Assembly (NCBI GenBank): GCA_958510825.1
Contig: OY294044.1
Span: 39,357,816 to 39,421,815 of the forward strand
Length of the DNA stretch: 64,000 bases
Origin: Brachypterus glaber
Lineage: Eukaryota; Arthropoda; Insecta; Coleoptera; Kateretidae
Direction of reading: 5' to 3'
Part shown: positions 1 through 11,615 of the stretch, piece by piece
Position numbering within the stretch: the stretch's first letter is position 1
How the letters are laid out: each line of letters begins with the position of its first letter
Made by a program: the position numbers and the translations under genes
Notes under the pieces: model-generated
What the model saw: the letters and a program-made list of their open reading frames with translations, nothing else
What the model was told of the DNA's origin: nothing
Databases searched by the model: none

Positions 1-2537
1 CCTGCTTTCACAGCAGGGCTCTGGGCCCCAGTAAGTTGAATCCCTTAGGGTCGCTGACACCCGTTGTTAAACTTAACTGACCTACAATTTTGACATATTG
101 CATTTTTTAGAACTAGTAATTTAGTTGTATTTGGTACTTACTGTCGCTCTCTATTTTTAATTTAGTCTGCCTTTGATGAAATGACGAAATCATTCATATT
201 TTGTAAAACAAACTAATTTGTAGGTTTGGACTTTTACCTTTCAATATTGACATTTAGCGGAGGTGGTGTACCGTAATTAATACGTTCACTGCCAACGGCT
301 AGTTTTGACAGCGGAGCAATGGGTATGGGCAAGGGAAAAATAGAAAGAATTGATTAATGTTGTTAGGGGCGCCAGTTACTTTAGCTTTTACTCCTTTAGG
401 TAAGTAACAACCTAGTGTAAATACTTAAGCTTTTCAGTTTGAGAAAATATAACTCTTAAATAAAATAAGATAATTCATTTGAGAAATTTATTATAAATAA
501 ACTTAATGAAAGCACATCAAGTAATGTATTAATATATCTAAAAAAATATGTGTAATTATATTAAGATATAATTAAAGAAATCTTAATAAAAATTACTAAA
601 TTCAGAAATCATTCGACTTAAATGTATAAAGAAAACATGAAGTTCAGCAAGCACCAAGAAATGTATGTAAACAGCAATCATTTCTTGCAGTGTATAAAAG
701 TCATGCTTAAATTAGAAATCATTTAATCAAAAGTATGATATTTAATAATTAATAAATGAGATTAAATGTTTTAAAAAAAATAAGTACCTAAAAATGAACA
801 AAAGCCAGAAGGGCATATAGTATTAAACAATACTATATCAGATCTGATAAAGTTTACAGTTATAAGAATATTGAAATAAAAGAATTTTAAATATGAAATA
901 TTGCTTTCAAAAGTTTTTAGAATGAGTACTTAGCTGGTTTCTGCAAAATCCATGAGGTATGAATTCCATCGTCTCCATCTGTACAAGTCTCCCCTATGCT
1001 GATGAATTCATTTCTCAAATGAAAGAAAAAAAATATAGGCTGTCCCATCTACTTTGGAAAAATCATCTTCCAGGATAAAATGTATTATTGAAAATGTTGT
1101 CCGGGATAAAATATACTTTTGAAAATTATGTCCAATATAAAATTGTCTGCTAGACGGTCATATAGAATTTATCTATGCCGAAAATTACAGAACCATGTTC
1201 CAACAGAACATCACTCCATGCGGAGAACTTGTATATCAAATATACCAAAATAAACTTCAACTTAAATTAATGTAATTCCATATTAATGGTATAGAAATAG
1301 TAATTAATGGTGGTTAATGGTGCTTAATGGTGCTTAATGGTGCTAAAACAATAATTATATCTTAGAAATATTCTAAGAAACAGAAAAACTTAACTTACAT
1401 GTCATACTAAGTCTTCGATGTCCATCGAAACGTTATAAATGCGTAATTGTAGAAAATAACAGTTACAATATCTTCCGCATTATTTAAATATTCATTTTCA
1501 CTAACTTTAAATAAAAATACATGAAGGATTACTTCGATGATTACAGAAAATAAACACTCGTCAGTACAACATCACCATTTTGTATCAAGGTTGCTTCAAG
1601 AAGAACGAAAATCGACCTTATTAACCGGTATGAACCCTTCAGGTAAATAAAATCCTATTTCTGAACTATTAGCGACATCTATGCAAGTCATTATCAACTA
1701 CAGTTTTACCGTATAGGATTCCTAATAAAGGTAACGGAAACTACACCAAAAATAATAACTAATTAAAAGAATATTTCCTAATAAATCCGTATTAGTGATA
1801 TCTAACCTCAAAATATTACTCTAAGAAACAAATATAAACAATACTTATTGTTTATCAGCAAAACTAATAAAAATACGAACAGAATACTAAGTGTCCTGTG
1901 AACTAAGTATAAACAAAATACTGAATCTAAGTGAGCAGTTCCAGCAAACTATTTTCAACAAATTCTAGATTATCCCGAAGGAATAAGCATACACAACTTT
2001 CCAGGAGAGACAAGCTACAGATGAAAGCCAGTGAAATCCAACCCTCAATAGACTCTGAAACATATAAAAACCAGGTAAGTCCATAGACAAATGCATTATA
2101 GAGAAATAAGTCATATGATTCTTTATTATTAAAAATCATATTCTAATTATGTTTTCTTTATATTATTTTCAGGTAGAACTATGGAATAGAGACTTATATG
2201 GTTAGAATTCAGTTCCTGCTACAAAATAGTCCCAGATACAAAATAGTTCTGTACGTACTTAACTATTTATATACAAAATAAACATAAATTATAACGTAAG
2301 TAAACGAATAGTTTAATTAACCCTTGCTATATTACAAAGTGACGATTTATATCGTTACAGTGGTTTTACGTCTTCCGTTAAATTTCAATATATTGAGAAA
2401 AAATCTCAATGTATCTTTTCAATATTGTTTTCAAAGTGGTCATGTGAATAGCAATTTTTCAGTTGACGTAAGTGACCTTGCAATATTTGTCAATATTGGC
2501 ACAAATTTCAATCTCAATGGTACATGGGAATAGGCCT
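1..2537. mobile_element. Unclassified repeat element, long copy
   Basis: The first ~255 bases and the stretch 2359-2537 recur, joined directly to each other, at 7487-7937. That shows they are the two ends of one element whose interior (about 256-2358) is missing from the second copy. The left end starts with a short hairpin (CCTGCTTTCACAGCAGG). The interior is AT-rich and has no convincing coding sequence; the longest open frames are about 70 codons and resemble nothing I know. The window begins at or just inside the left end, so the true terminus and any target duplication cannot be judged. Class unknown. Confidence 0.55.
1302..1344. repeat. 11-bp minisatellite (about 4 units)
   Basis: Units of the form TTAATGGTGCT/TTAATGGTGGT follow each other directly inside the interior of the long repeat element. 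Confidence 0.8.
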
Positions 2538-2559
2538 GAATATCAACCTTGCAGGCCCT

Positions 2560-3390
2560 AATGACAAAGTAGGAAAGTGGAGAATAAAACCCAATCCCAA
2601 TAAGTCATAGCAAATAATATTTTACCATAAAATTACTGAAACTTCACCTACTCTAAAACTTCTTAACTCAAACATTTTGCCAAGACCTTATGCAAAATAT
2701 TTAGGACTACAGATTGACTCTAAACTTAATTTTAACTACTTCGTGTCAGAAGTTACAAAAAAAAAACCACTACAAGAGCAAAACACTTTAAATCGCTTAC
2801 ATATTAAAATCAGGGTATAAACACCAGCACAGCTACCACTATTTATAAATTAATATGTAGACCTTTTCTTGAGTATGGCCAAATTATTATTAACACATGT
2901 CGAGCTGGAACAAAGAAAACTCTTCAAGTAGCTACATGCTACATGCCTTAGAACAGTCACAAAGATAAAACATCCTGAAAATCCAAATGCATTGCTCTAT
3001 GAAAAAACCAAAGTAAAACCCATCGAAGAAAGACTTGTGGAACTGTCCTTCAACTTTGCTCAAAGAGAGATTAACTTTAATATTATTCAGGAACCAGGAA
3101 CCTAAATGTAATGAGATACAGATTTCCAACCATGATGGTGTTCGAACTTATGCAGAGATACATTGACTGACAATCTAGTATTTCTCTTTTTTTTATTTTT
3201 TGTATACATTTAAAACTAGGTAGATTTTTAAGTATTTATTATTATTATTATTTTATTTTTCCAAATTAATTAGATAGTTTCTTCATCATATAAACTATAA
3301 GATAATTTTGTAAAAATATGAGCAAAAGGACTTTGGTCGATAGCTCTTGCCTCCCCCAGGTGGGAAATAAACATTTACTACTACTTTATT
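2560..3390 (+). pseudogene. Jockey-like LINE, 3' end of reverse transcriptase ORF plus 3' UTR
   Basis: In shifted frames the plus strand reads KWRIKPNPNKS, then YAKYLGLQIDSKLNFNY, then a FLEYGQIIINTC-like stretch. These are the thumb/C-terminal landmarks of non-LTR retrotransposon reverse transcriptases (WRIKxNPxKS, KYLGxxLDxxLxW). The catalytic YADD region is absent, so the copy is 5'-truncated, and there are several frameshifts and stops. Coding resemblance ends near 3110. The remainder looks like a 3' UTR with a (TTA)n patch (about 3237-3252) and a terminal sequence CTTGCCTCCCCCAGGTGGG followed by AATAAA. It starts just after the end of the preceding repeat element. The Jockey assignment is an inference from the motif style. 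Confidence 0.75.
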
Positions 3391-3424
3391 TTTATGTTCA
3401 TATAAATCAACTTTAAACAAAACA

Positions 3425-3590
3425 AAATTGTCGAAGGGACGGTCAGTTGGTCTGTTATCTACGATAATTTAAGAACACTTTAAGCTAAAGACTTGAAACT
3501 TAGCATGCAGGTATGTTACCAAAAGTTCTCGTTCGGCATTGTTTTTAGTGAAAATAGAGGTGCAGCAAGGGGGGAAAATTTGCAGATGGT
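3425..3590. repeat. Dispersed repeat module with GGTCxGTTGGTCTG core
   Basis: A GACGGTCAGTTGGTCTG patch is followed by text meaning roughly 'ACGATAA-TT-AAGAACxCTTyAxGCTAAAGACTT'. The same module recurs at 13305-13480, in part at 13855-13990, and inverted at 35065-35230. Here it abuts the satellite array and may be its upstream flank. Confidence 0.55.
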
Positions 3591-6420
3591 GAAAATAAAA
3601 AAAAAACACAAAAATCTGAAAATTACCCTATGGGAGTTTTTGAAACTCAATCTGATCTGAGGGGGCAATTATTTTTAAATGTTTACAATATTTTCGTGAA
3701 AATCGGTATATAAAGGCTTTTGGGGTAGATAAAACTGAATCTGATAAAAAAAATAAGGGGGTAATTATTTTTAAATTTTTACAATATTTTCGTGAAAGTT
3801 GGTAGCTAAGGGTTTTTGGGGTAGCTAAAACTAATTCTGATAACGAAAAAAAATTTACTCCACTTTCGCAGGGGTAATGGGGTAATTATTTTTAAATGTT
3901 TAAAAAATTTTCGTAAAAATTTGTTTACAGGGGTTTTTGAGGTAGCTAAAACTAAATGTGATAACAAAAGAAATTTAAATCCACCCCCGCGGGGGTAAGG
4001 GGGTAATTATTTTTAAATGTTTGCAATATTTTCGTGAAAAATTGTATATGGGGGTTTTTGGGGTATCTAAAACTGAATTTGATAACGAAAAAATTTTAAC
4101 TCCACCCCCACGGTGGTAAGGGGTAATTATTTTTAAATTTTTACAATATTTTCGTGAAAATTGGTATATAGGGGTTTTTTGGGTAGCTAAAACTGAATCT
4201 GATAACGAAAAAAAATAATATTTTCGTGAAAATTTGTATATAGGGGTTTTTGGTGTAGCTAAAACTTAATCTGATAACGAAAAAAAATTAACTCCACGCC
4301 CGCTGGGGTAAGGGGGTAATTATTTTTAAATATTTACAATATTTTCGTGAAAATTTGTATATGGGGGTTTTTGGGGTATCTAAAACTGAATCTGATAACG
4401 AAAAAAAATTAACTCGACCCCCGCTTGGGTAAGGGGGTAATTATATTTAAATGTTTACAATATTTTCGTGAAAATTTGTATATAGGGGTTTTTGGGGTAT
4501 CTAAAACTGAATCTGATAACGAAAAAAAATTTAACTTCACCCCCGCTGAGGTAAATGGGTAATTATTTTTAAATATTTACAATATTTTCGTGAAAATTTG
4601 TATATGGGGGTTTTTGGGGTATCTAAAACTGAATCAGATAACGAAAAAAATTTAACTCCACCCCCGCTGGGGTAAGGGGGTAATTATTTTTAAATGTTTA
4701 CAATATTTTCTTGGAAATTTGTATATGAGGGTTTTTGGGGTATCTAAAACTGAATCTGATAACGAAAAAAAATTAACTTGACCCCCGCTGGGGTAAGGGG
4801 GTAATTATATTTAAATGTTTACAATATTTTAGTTAAAATTGGTATATACGGGTTTTTTGGGTAGCTTAAACTGAATCTGACAACGAAAAAATTTTAACTC
4901 CACCCCCGCGGGGGTAAGGGGGTAATTATTTTTAAATGTTTACAATATTTTCGTGAAAATTGGTATGTAGGGGTTTTTTGGGTAGCTAAAACTGAATCTG
5001 ATAACGAAAAAAAATTAACTCGACCCCCGCGGGGGTAGGGGGGTAATTATATTTAAATATTTACAATATTTTCGTGAAAATTTGTATATAGGGGTTTTTG
5101 GTGTAGCTAAAACTGAATCTTATAACGAAAAAAATTTAACTCCACCCCCGCTGGGGTAAGGGGGTAATTATTTTTAAATATTTACAATATTTTCGTGAAA
5201 ATTTGTATATGGGGGTTTTTGGGGTATCTGAAACTGAAACTGATAACGAAAAAAAATTAACTCGACCCCCGCTGGGGTAAGGGGGTAATTATATTTAAAT
5301 GTTTACAATATTTTCGTGAAAATTGGTATATAGGGGTTGTTGGTGTAGCTAAAACTTAATCTGATAATAAAAAAAATTTAACTCCACCCCCGCGAGGGTA
5401 AGGGGGTAATTATATTTAAATGTTTACAATATTTTCGTGAAAATTGGTATATAGGGGTTTTTGAGGTCACTAAAACTGAAACTCAGAATAACTTTTTATT
5501 CTAAATACACCCCTGAGGGATGGGGAGGGGGTGGGTTTGTAAAAATGGTATAATGGGGTTTTTGAGGTTGCTGAAAGTAAATAAAATAATGAAAAATCCA
5601 TTTCACGCGCCGAAGTGAAAAATTGAATAGCTTTTTTTAATGGGCTGTGTATTTTTAAATGTTTTCAATATTTTCGGAAAATTGGCATAAGGGTTTTTGA
5701 GGTAGACGATTTTTATTTAATGTATTTTTAACTCTACTCCCGGAGGTGATTATTTTTAATCGTTTACATTTTCGTGAAAATTGGTATATAGGGTTTTTGA
5801 GGTCGCTTAAACGAAATCTGATGATTAGAAATCTATCTCCACCCCCGAGGGGCGGAAGGTAATTATTTTTAAATGTTTAAAATGTTTTTGTGAAAATGGG
5901 TATATGATAATATTTTTCTAATTATACCCTTAGGGGGTGGGGGCTAGTTATTTTAAGTATTCACAAAATTTTCGTGAAAATAGGTATTTAGTGGTTTTTG
6001 AGGTCGCTGAAAGCGAATCAGATAAAAATTTTTGCTAAAACCACCCGGGGTAACTATTTTTAAATTATGCTGAAAATTATTATATTGGGGGTTTTGAGGT
6101 CGATAAAACTGAATCTGATAATAAAAAATTTCTAACCATGGTTTGGCTGTTGGGTGAACCCCTTGGGGTAGGGGGAAATAATGTTTAAATATTTACAATG
6201 TTTTTGTAAAAATAGGAATATTAGGATTTTCGAGGTCGCTGAAACTGATTCTAATAGTAAAAAATCCATCTCCAGGCCCGGTGGTAAAATTTTTATTTTT
6301 TTATCTGACAGTCTGGGCCGTAGAGAGAAAATCGGGGCCCGGGGGGTAGTAACCTACGGAAGTCCACCCCACAAAAAATCCGCCCCCCAATTTTTTTACC
6401 TCCTGAAAAATTTTGATGAC
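3590..6420. repeat. 121-bp satellite array
   Basis: About 20 or more head-to-tail units. The marker AGGGGGTAAT falls at 4311, 4432, 4554 (variant) and 4675, giving a period of 121-122 bp. Each unit holds a GC-rich inverted patch (CCACCCCCGC-GGGGGTAAGG), then TTTTTAAATGTTTACAATAT, TTTCGTGAAAATTTGTATAT, GGGGTTTTTGGGGTA, and CTAAAACTGAATCTGATAAC. Units from about 4000 to 5480 are well conserved. Those on both flanks, especially 5480-6420, are diverged and partly deleted, the usual pattern for a tandem array homogenised in the middle. Isolated monomer relics lie at 7253-7302, 21716-21765 and, inverted, 59990-60060. No coding content. Confidence 0.9.
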
Positions 6421-6705
6421 TAAAAAAAAATTCTTTGCCCCCATCCGGCCCCCTCAGACTAAAAAAAAAGATTTAAGATTTCGATTGAAATCCGGCCCAC
6501 CACAGAAAAAATCTGCCCCCCCCCCCCCCCATAAACACCCCCCGACGAACCTGCTGGCAGCTACGGCGTGGATGAGGGGGTAATGGGGGTAATTACCCTC
6601 CCATAGGACAAAAAAATGTTTTTTTATTGCATTATCCTAAGAAAAAATATAAATTTGCCTTTTATACATTCTTAATCCTGGAAAAAATAACCAAGATCTT
6701 GTTAT
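6421..6705. other. Low-complexity G/C-tract DNA, no gene seen
   Basis: Poly-C and poly-A tracts, including a run of about 16 C near 6516-6531, follow the degraded end of the satellite. Nothing coding was recognised. Confidence 0.5.
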
Positions 6706-6989
6706 CAGAGCCAGCCTTTCTATGAATCAAGTGAACCCCCTGCTACAGGGTGCAAGCCTAGAGTGCGCCGTCGAGGGGCGTTTTTTTTTAGTCATCTGAC
6801 AAAGCTTTTTTTTCAAGGGTTTTTTTCTCTTTTTGGCTAGCTAGGGGGGCGCCAAGTTTTGGTAGGAACTGTCAGGGACAAAGCTTTTTTTTAGGGAGGG
6901 GCGCCAAGTCTTGGTTGGTAGAAATCGTCAGGGAAAAATCTTTTTTTTGCTAGGGGCGCCAAGGCGCCGAAATGCAAAGGCCGGCCCTG
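6706..6989. mobile_element. hAT-type MITE, 284 bp
   Basis: The left end CAGAGCCAGCCTTT is the imperfect inverse of the right end AAAGGCCGGCCCTG. The flanks carry an 8-bp near-repeat, CTTGTTAT at 6698-6705 and CTTGGTAT at 6990-6997. Termini of the CAGxG type with 8-bp duplications are the hallmark of the hAT superfamily. The interior has three GGGGCGCCAAG blocks spaced about 55 bp apart and no ORF, so the element is non-autonomous. Confidence 0.65.
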
Positions 6990-7486
6990 CTTGGTATTAC
7001 CCCCCCTAGAAAAATAGAAAATATATATCTACGCCCTTGGCTGGCAGTGTTTTTAAATGTTTAAAAATGATCGTCAAAACTGGCGTATAGTTTAGTTTAT
7101 TAGTTTAATGTCATTCAGGGACCTTATACAAAGATATTTTATACCGTATTAGACAGATATAATATAAATGATTTTGAAGTGCTTCAAATCCATGTATGCT
7201 CCACTCCAGCTTCATTTTCAAAAAAAGTTATTCCTTCGTTCCATGTTATATAGTACTTTTTTAGGGGTTTTTGAGGTCGACGACACTGAATCTAATATTC
7301 TGAGCATAGACGACAGGTGTTGATTTCAGACTTGCCCATTTGTTTAAGATGATAAAGGGCAGTGCCCGGTTAACAGCTGTATAGGTCTTTAGTTCCGGCT
7401 TGCTGAGATCAAATATCTTTCTTGTTCGTTCAGGTTCATATTTTATGAATATTTTGGCCTGTCTATCCTAAACATACTTTTGATCT
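6990..7486. other. AT-rich spacer with two repeat relics
   Basis: About 7080-7165 is a diverged copy of the repeat containing GGGACCTTA, seen also near 22725-22830, 28860-28930 and 32480-32570. A satellite monomer relic (GGGGTTTTTGAGGTCG, CTGAATCTAATA) lies at about 7253-7302. No gene seen. Confidence 0.45.
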
Positions 7487-7937
7487 CCTGCTTTTACAGC
7501 AGGGCTCTGGGCCCCAGAGCCTGGGAGAACAAACGGGTCGCTTGAATCCCTCGGTCGCTGACACCCGTTGTTAAACTTAACTGACCTACAATTTTGACAT
7601 ATTGCATTTTTTAGAACTAGTAATTTAGTTGTATTTGGTACTTACTGTCGCTCTCTATTTTTAATTTAGTCTGCCTTCGATGAAATGAAGAAATCATATC
7701 ATATTTTGTAAAACAAACTAATTTTTAGGTTAGGTAATTTCAATATTGACATTTAGCGTAGGTGGTTTTACGTCTTCCGTTAAATTTCAATATATTGAGA
7801 AAAAATCTCAATAAATCTTTTCAATATTGTTTTCAAAGTAGTCATGTGAATAGCAATTTTTCAGTTGACGTAAGTGACCTTGCAATTTTTGTCAATATTG
7901 GCACAAATTTCAATCTCAATGGTACATGGGAATAGGC
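7487..7937. mobile_element. Internal-deletion copy of the element at 1-2537
   Basis: The left ~265 bases match 1-255 (with a short insertion after GGGCCCCA) and the right ~180 bases match 2359-2537. The interior is absent. The junction falls at a shared GGTGGT/GTGGT, about 7760-7766, consistent with deletion between short direct repeats. No coding capacity remains. Confidence 0.8.
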
Positions 7938-8092
7938 CTAAATGACTGGGTAAACCATTGCTAGTATAGTATTACAATGAACTGTTTATGGTTTAGCAGC
8001 CTGTTCTTAGGGTCTTGTCGAACATAACAAATTATAAAACTGCAGATGCAAAAATTTACTTTCGCTCGCGCCACCATTTTGATTTCAAGGTA

Positions 8093-8803
8093 CAGAGCGG
8101 TCCAAAAGTCACCCCCCCCCCCTCTTAACTTTTGAACTAGTTTAGATATCGACTTCAAATTTAGAACTCTTAAATAAGACAACTTAAACTATCTTTAAGC
8201 ATATATTTGATACTTTTATCTCTTAAAATGTGGGCAGGGGGGCATGGTGCGACATTTTTTTAAATAGAAAGGTGGGTCGTTTGATACATCATTTTAAAGC
8301 TTATAAAATTCTCCATTCAACTGTATATTTTTTATTTTTTTAAAACATTTTTTTTTGGGTTTAATAGGGTTGAAAATGGGTATTTTTGTCAAAATTTCTC
8401 TAAAAAATTCAAACAATTTTTTAAAAATGCCTAATTTCATAATGAAAAAAAATAAATTATACTTTTAAAATAATTTTAGTTGACATAAATAAAAATTAAC
8501 AAAAAAAAAACTTAAAAATTTATTTTTAGCACAAAAAACTGAAAAATCAAAACCTTAAAAAACATGTTTAAAAAATTTAAAAATATATGGTTATAAAGAG
8601 AATTTTAAAGGCTTTAAAATGATGTATCACACGGCCCCCCTTTCCATTTAAAAAAAAATCCCCCATGCCCACATTTTAAGAGATAAAAGTATCAAATATA
8701 TGCTTAAAGATAGTTTAAGTTGTCTTATTTAGGAGTTCTAAATTTGAAATCGATATCTCAACTCGTTCAAAAGTTAAGAGGGGGGGGTGACTTTTGGACC
8801 GCA

Positions 8804-8806
<3 letters not shown>
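8093..8806. mobile_element. Tc1/mariner-type foldback MITE, 714 bp, TA duplication
   Basis: The arms 8093-8300 and 8600-8806 are inverted copies of each other. They start CAGAGCGGTCCAAAAGTCA on the left and end TGACTTTTGGACCGCACTG on the right. TA dinucleotides flank both ends (8091-8092 and 8807-8808), the target preference of the IS630-Tc1-mariner group. The AT-rich middle of about 300 bp has no ORF. A fragment of the same family lies at about 59939-59985. Arms over 200 bp make this a potential long-hairpin RNA source if transcribed. Confidence 0.85.

Positions 8807-8836
<30 letters not shown>
8806..8836. repeat. (TA)n microsatellite
   Basis: About 14 TA units directly abut the right end of the foldback MITE and include its TA target duplicate. 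Confidence 0.9.
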
Positions 8837-8839
<3 letters not shown>

Positions 8840-9569
8840 GGTGTCCCACGGTGGACAAATCAGTGAAATTGTGGCGTTATTATCAAAGCTATTAAAATAT
8901 ATTTTTTACCAGTCAATATAGACCTAGTTACCTTCAATTTACGCCAGAAAAAAGTGTTGTACTTTTTTCTGTTTTTAGGCTAGAGCAACAAAAAGAATTT
9001 TTTTTTAGCATAATAACATTTTTTAAAAATTTAAAAAAATAATATCATTTCTTTATCATATGATAGTTTTTTTTACTAAAAACAATAGTTTTCTATTTAA
9101 ATTTTTAATTTTAGAAAACGGTAAAAAATGGTAAGTGCATTATGGAATGACCCCGCTAATGTAAAAGAGAGGATGCTATGAAAATAAATGTTTGCAAATA
9201 TGACGTTCACGATAAAAATAAATGTCAAATCTAATGTTATAAATTAGATTTTTACTTAGACTTAGTAAGGACCTTGTGGACTAGGGTATTTTATACTACA
9301 GAGTGTATTACTTAATCACTAATAAATTTTGATTTTTTGCGCTCAATCAAATTTTTTAATTGGTATGATTGGATTAATCTTAGATTAATCTTAGCAGTTT
9401 TTTTCAAAGTCGTCTATATCATAATGAAAGTATTGGTAAAGCAAGTTATAAAACCTATTGGACAACTTATGATAAAACATGTTTTAGAATTATGAGATTT
9501 AAAAAAACATAATTAATTAGCTTGTAAAGAACCCCCTTCCCTCGCAGTTGGATGAAGTTGCAGCTGGTT
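8837..9569. other. AT-rich region, possible TE end, no gene seen
   Basis: Begins ACACGGTGTCCCACGGTGGAC, a sequence of the CxGGTGTxCC style common at mariner-type termini. A matching inverted end was not found downstream. The remainder is poly-A/T-rich without ORFs. Confidence 0.35.
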
Positions 9570-9577
9570 CATATTAG

Positions 9578-10201
9578 CAGGGCGGATTCAGGGGGGTGCA
9601 GGGGGTACAGATTACCCGGGGCCCGGGCTCGAAGGGGGCCCGGCGACAGAAGTTTTTAATAAACAGTTTATTTATTTATACTCCCCAGATCGATAAGGCG
9701 TCAAAATGAGCAAATAAGTAGATCTCGTTCCAAATGGGCAATAGAAAAAATTTCGCCGCGGCAGGGCTTAAGCCTTTTTGGATTTTTGTAAAAAATAATA
9801 GTGCACTGTTACTAGTGTTTTAAAATTTGTAAAAAAATTCGCCCGCGGCGCTAGGGCTAATTTACCTACGTATTTTTTTTTTCAAGCTTGCAAAAGCTTA
9901 AAATTTGTTAATAAATTGCCTGCGGCGCCAAAGCTATCAAAATTGAAAAAAAATTCGCCTGCGGCGCTAAGACTTTATTATTTTTTACTTACTTAAGCTT
10001 GCTGAACTATGAAAATAAAACAGTCAGAAATTAACATAATTTGGAAAAATTTTCGACTGCGGCGCTTAGTTAATGAATGGGGGCGCCGCTTCGACCCTCA
10101 GTGCCTTAGCTGCAGGCCTGCATGGGACAATTATGTTTTGAATAAATGGGGGCCCGAGTAAAAAGTTGCACCGGGGCCCGGGCTGGCTCTGTCCGGCCCT
10201 G
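9578..10201. mobile_element. Non-autonomous hAT-like element, 624 bp, perfect 8-bp duplication
   Basis: CATATTAG occurs at 9570-9577 and again at 10202-10209. The element between them starts CAGGGCGGATTC and ends GTCCGGCCCTG, imperfect inverted termini in the hAT style, followed inward by GGGGCCCGGGCT / CCGGGGCCCGGGCT. The interior carries about five GC-rich blocks of the form TTCGCCTGCGGCGCTAAG, spaced 80-110 bp. No transposase is encoded. Confidence 0.8.
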
Positions 10202-10209
10202 CATATTAG

Positions 10210-10940
10210 GGTCACTTCATCTAGTCCTACTTCGTGCTTTTGTTCTTAGTCGTTTGTTTTGTTTTTTTGAACCAAACCAGACCAAAATTAGACCAAATAC
10301 AGAAAAACAAAGGAAAAAAACTGTCATATTATGGGCAATTTAGTCAATTAATTTATTGTTATGTAATTAATTACGTACATTTTGGTTGGAATTAAAAGTT
10401 AAATGATACTAAGAATAATTCTCATAAGTTAAAATTTCAAATTGATTGTTATTATTAATATTATTTATTAATATGCGAAACGCAAGACGTATTTATGATA
10501 TTTGAATTAATTAACTTGTGTCAAATTCCATACATCTACAAAATATTACGCCTTTCTAGAATATTTTCAGTGTTATTAGAATTGTTTTGTACAATATTTC
10601 AAATAAATCCATGTTAGTCCTTAGGTTTTCCCAAATCACTCCAGTTCTGATGAAAAAAGGTCAAAATTACGCATCTAACTTCAGAGAATCATGGGCATGT
10701 AAATGCCATTTCACAAAATCTATTATTAGCAAATAATTCTAATTCTTTGCGAGTCTTCCACGATTCAAATGGATTCAAATCAAGGAGCAAGTTAATTTGT
10801 ATCTGCATTGATCCTCTTCCCCACATCGTCTACATAAGAAGCCCCCATAAGAAGCCCCCATTTTTAACACGATAAAGCAATTTAATTTTGTTTACATGTC
10901 TGAGTCTGTCTGTGTATCTATCTGTCTTTTTGTAAAGTAG
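10210..10940. other. AT-rich spacer, no gene seen
   Basis: No supported ORF or repeat boundary, apart from a short direct duplication (AAGAAGCCCCCAT twice) near 10838-10860 and a TCTGTCTGTGTATC patch near 10905-10930. Confidence 0.4.
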
Positions 10941-11615
10941 TTAGTCATAGTCATTTCGTAAATGTTCAAAAGTTCTCCCATCCTCCTGAATACACATAAA
11001 AAGCCTACTTTCAAAATTATGTCTGACTCGTTGAAGCATTACCGGTGTTATTTCGTTAAATGCTTCAACGATTCTTTGACGCATATTTTCAGGAGTGGTG
11101 GGAGCTTGTCGGTAAACCCTGTCCTTTACAAATCCCTACAAAAAAAAATCACACGGGGTTAAATCGGGTGATCTTGCTGGCCAGGCAATTTGACCACCAC
11201 GACCTATCCATGTATTATATCCAAACCAAAAAGTCTCATCCAAAAAAGTCCTCACCTCATGAAAAAAATGAGTAGGAGCCTCATCCTGCATAAAAATTAT
11301 GTCATTTCGCAAATTTATTGGTACGTCTTCTAAAAGTTCCGGTAATTCATCACGCAAAAAATTTAGGTACATATTCCCAATTAGATGCCCATTAAAAAAG
11401 TAAGGTCCAATAACCGAATCCCCCAGTACCCCTCCCCAAACATTTAAAGACCAAATCCGCTGGTTGTCAACATGCCTAACCCAAAGCGGATTTTCAACAG
11501 ACCAATAATGCATGTTATGCCTGTTGACAACTCCATTGCTTTTAAATGTAGATTCGTCACTAAACAAAATTTTGGTAGAAAAGTCCTCGTCGTCCCCTGT
11601 TAATTCCAAAAGTTC
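10941..11615 (-). pseudogene. Tc1/mariner-like transposase, C-terminal two-thirds, frameshifted
   Basis: The open frame 11609-11136 encodes the catalytic core of an IS630-Tc1-mariner transposase. It shows LFSDESTF (first Asp), SLNVWGGVLGD, a FMQDEAPTHF motif (second Asp), WIGRGGQIAWPARSPDLTP and CDFFL (third Asp). The frame then breaks in a T9 tract (about 11131-11139). In the next frame it continues as KDRVYRQAPTTPENMRQRI and on to a stop at 10941-10943, the usual family C-terminus. About 44 residues separate the second Asp from the Asp of CDFFL, longer than the 34 of classical mariners. The N-terminal helix-turn-helix half would lie in the adjacent run of N, so the break at that side is not evidence of truncation. 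The enzyme would cut and paste DNA at TA sites; this copy looks inactive. Confidence 0.85.

Noticed and set aside
3590..6420. CRISPR-like regular repeats
   Set aside because: Units are directly tandem without unique spacers and the context is eukaryotic; this is satellite DNA.
6181..6423. 80-codon plus-strand open frame at the end of the satellite
   Set aside because: Lies in degenerate satellite sequence; the frame is not kept in other units.
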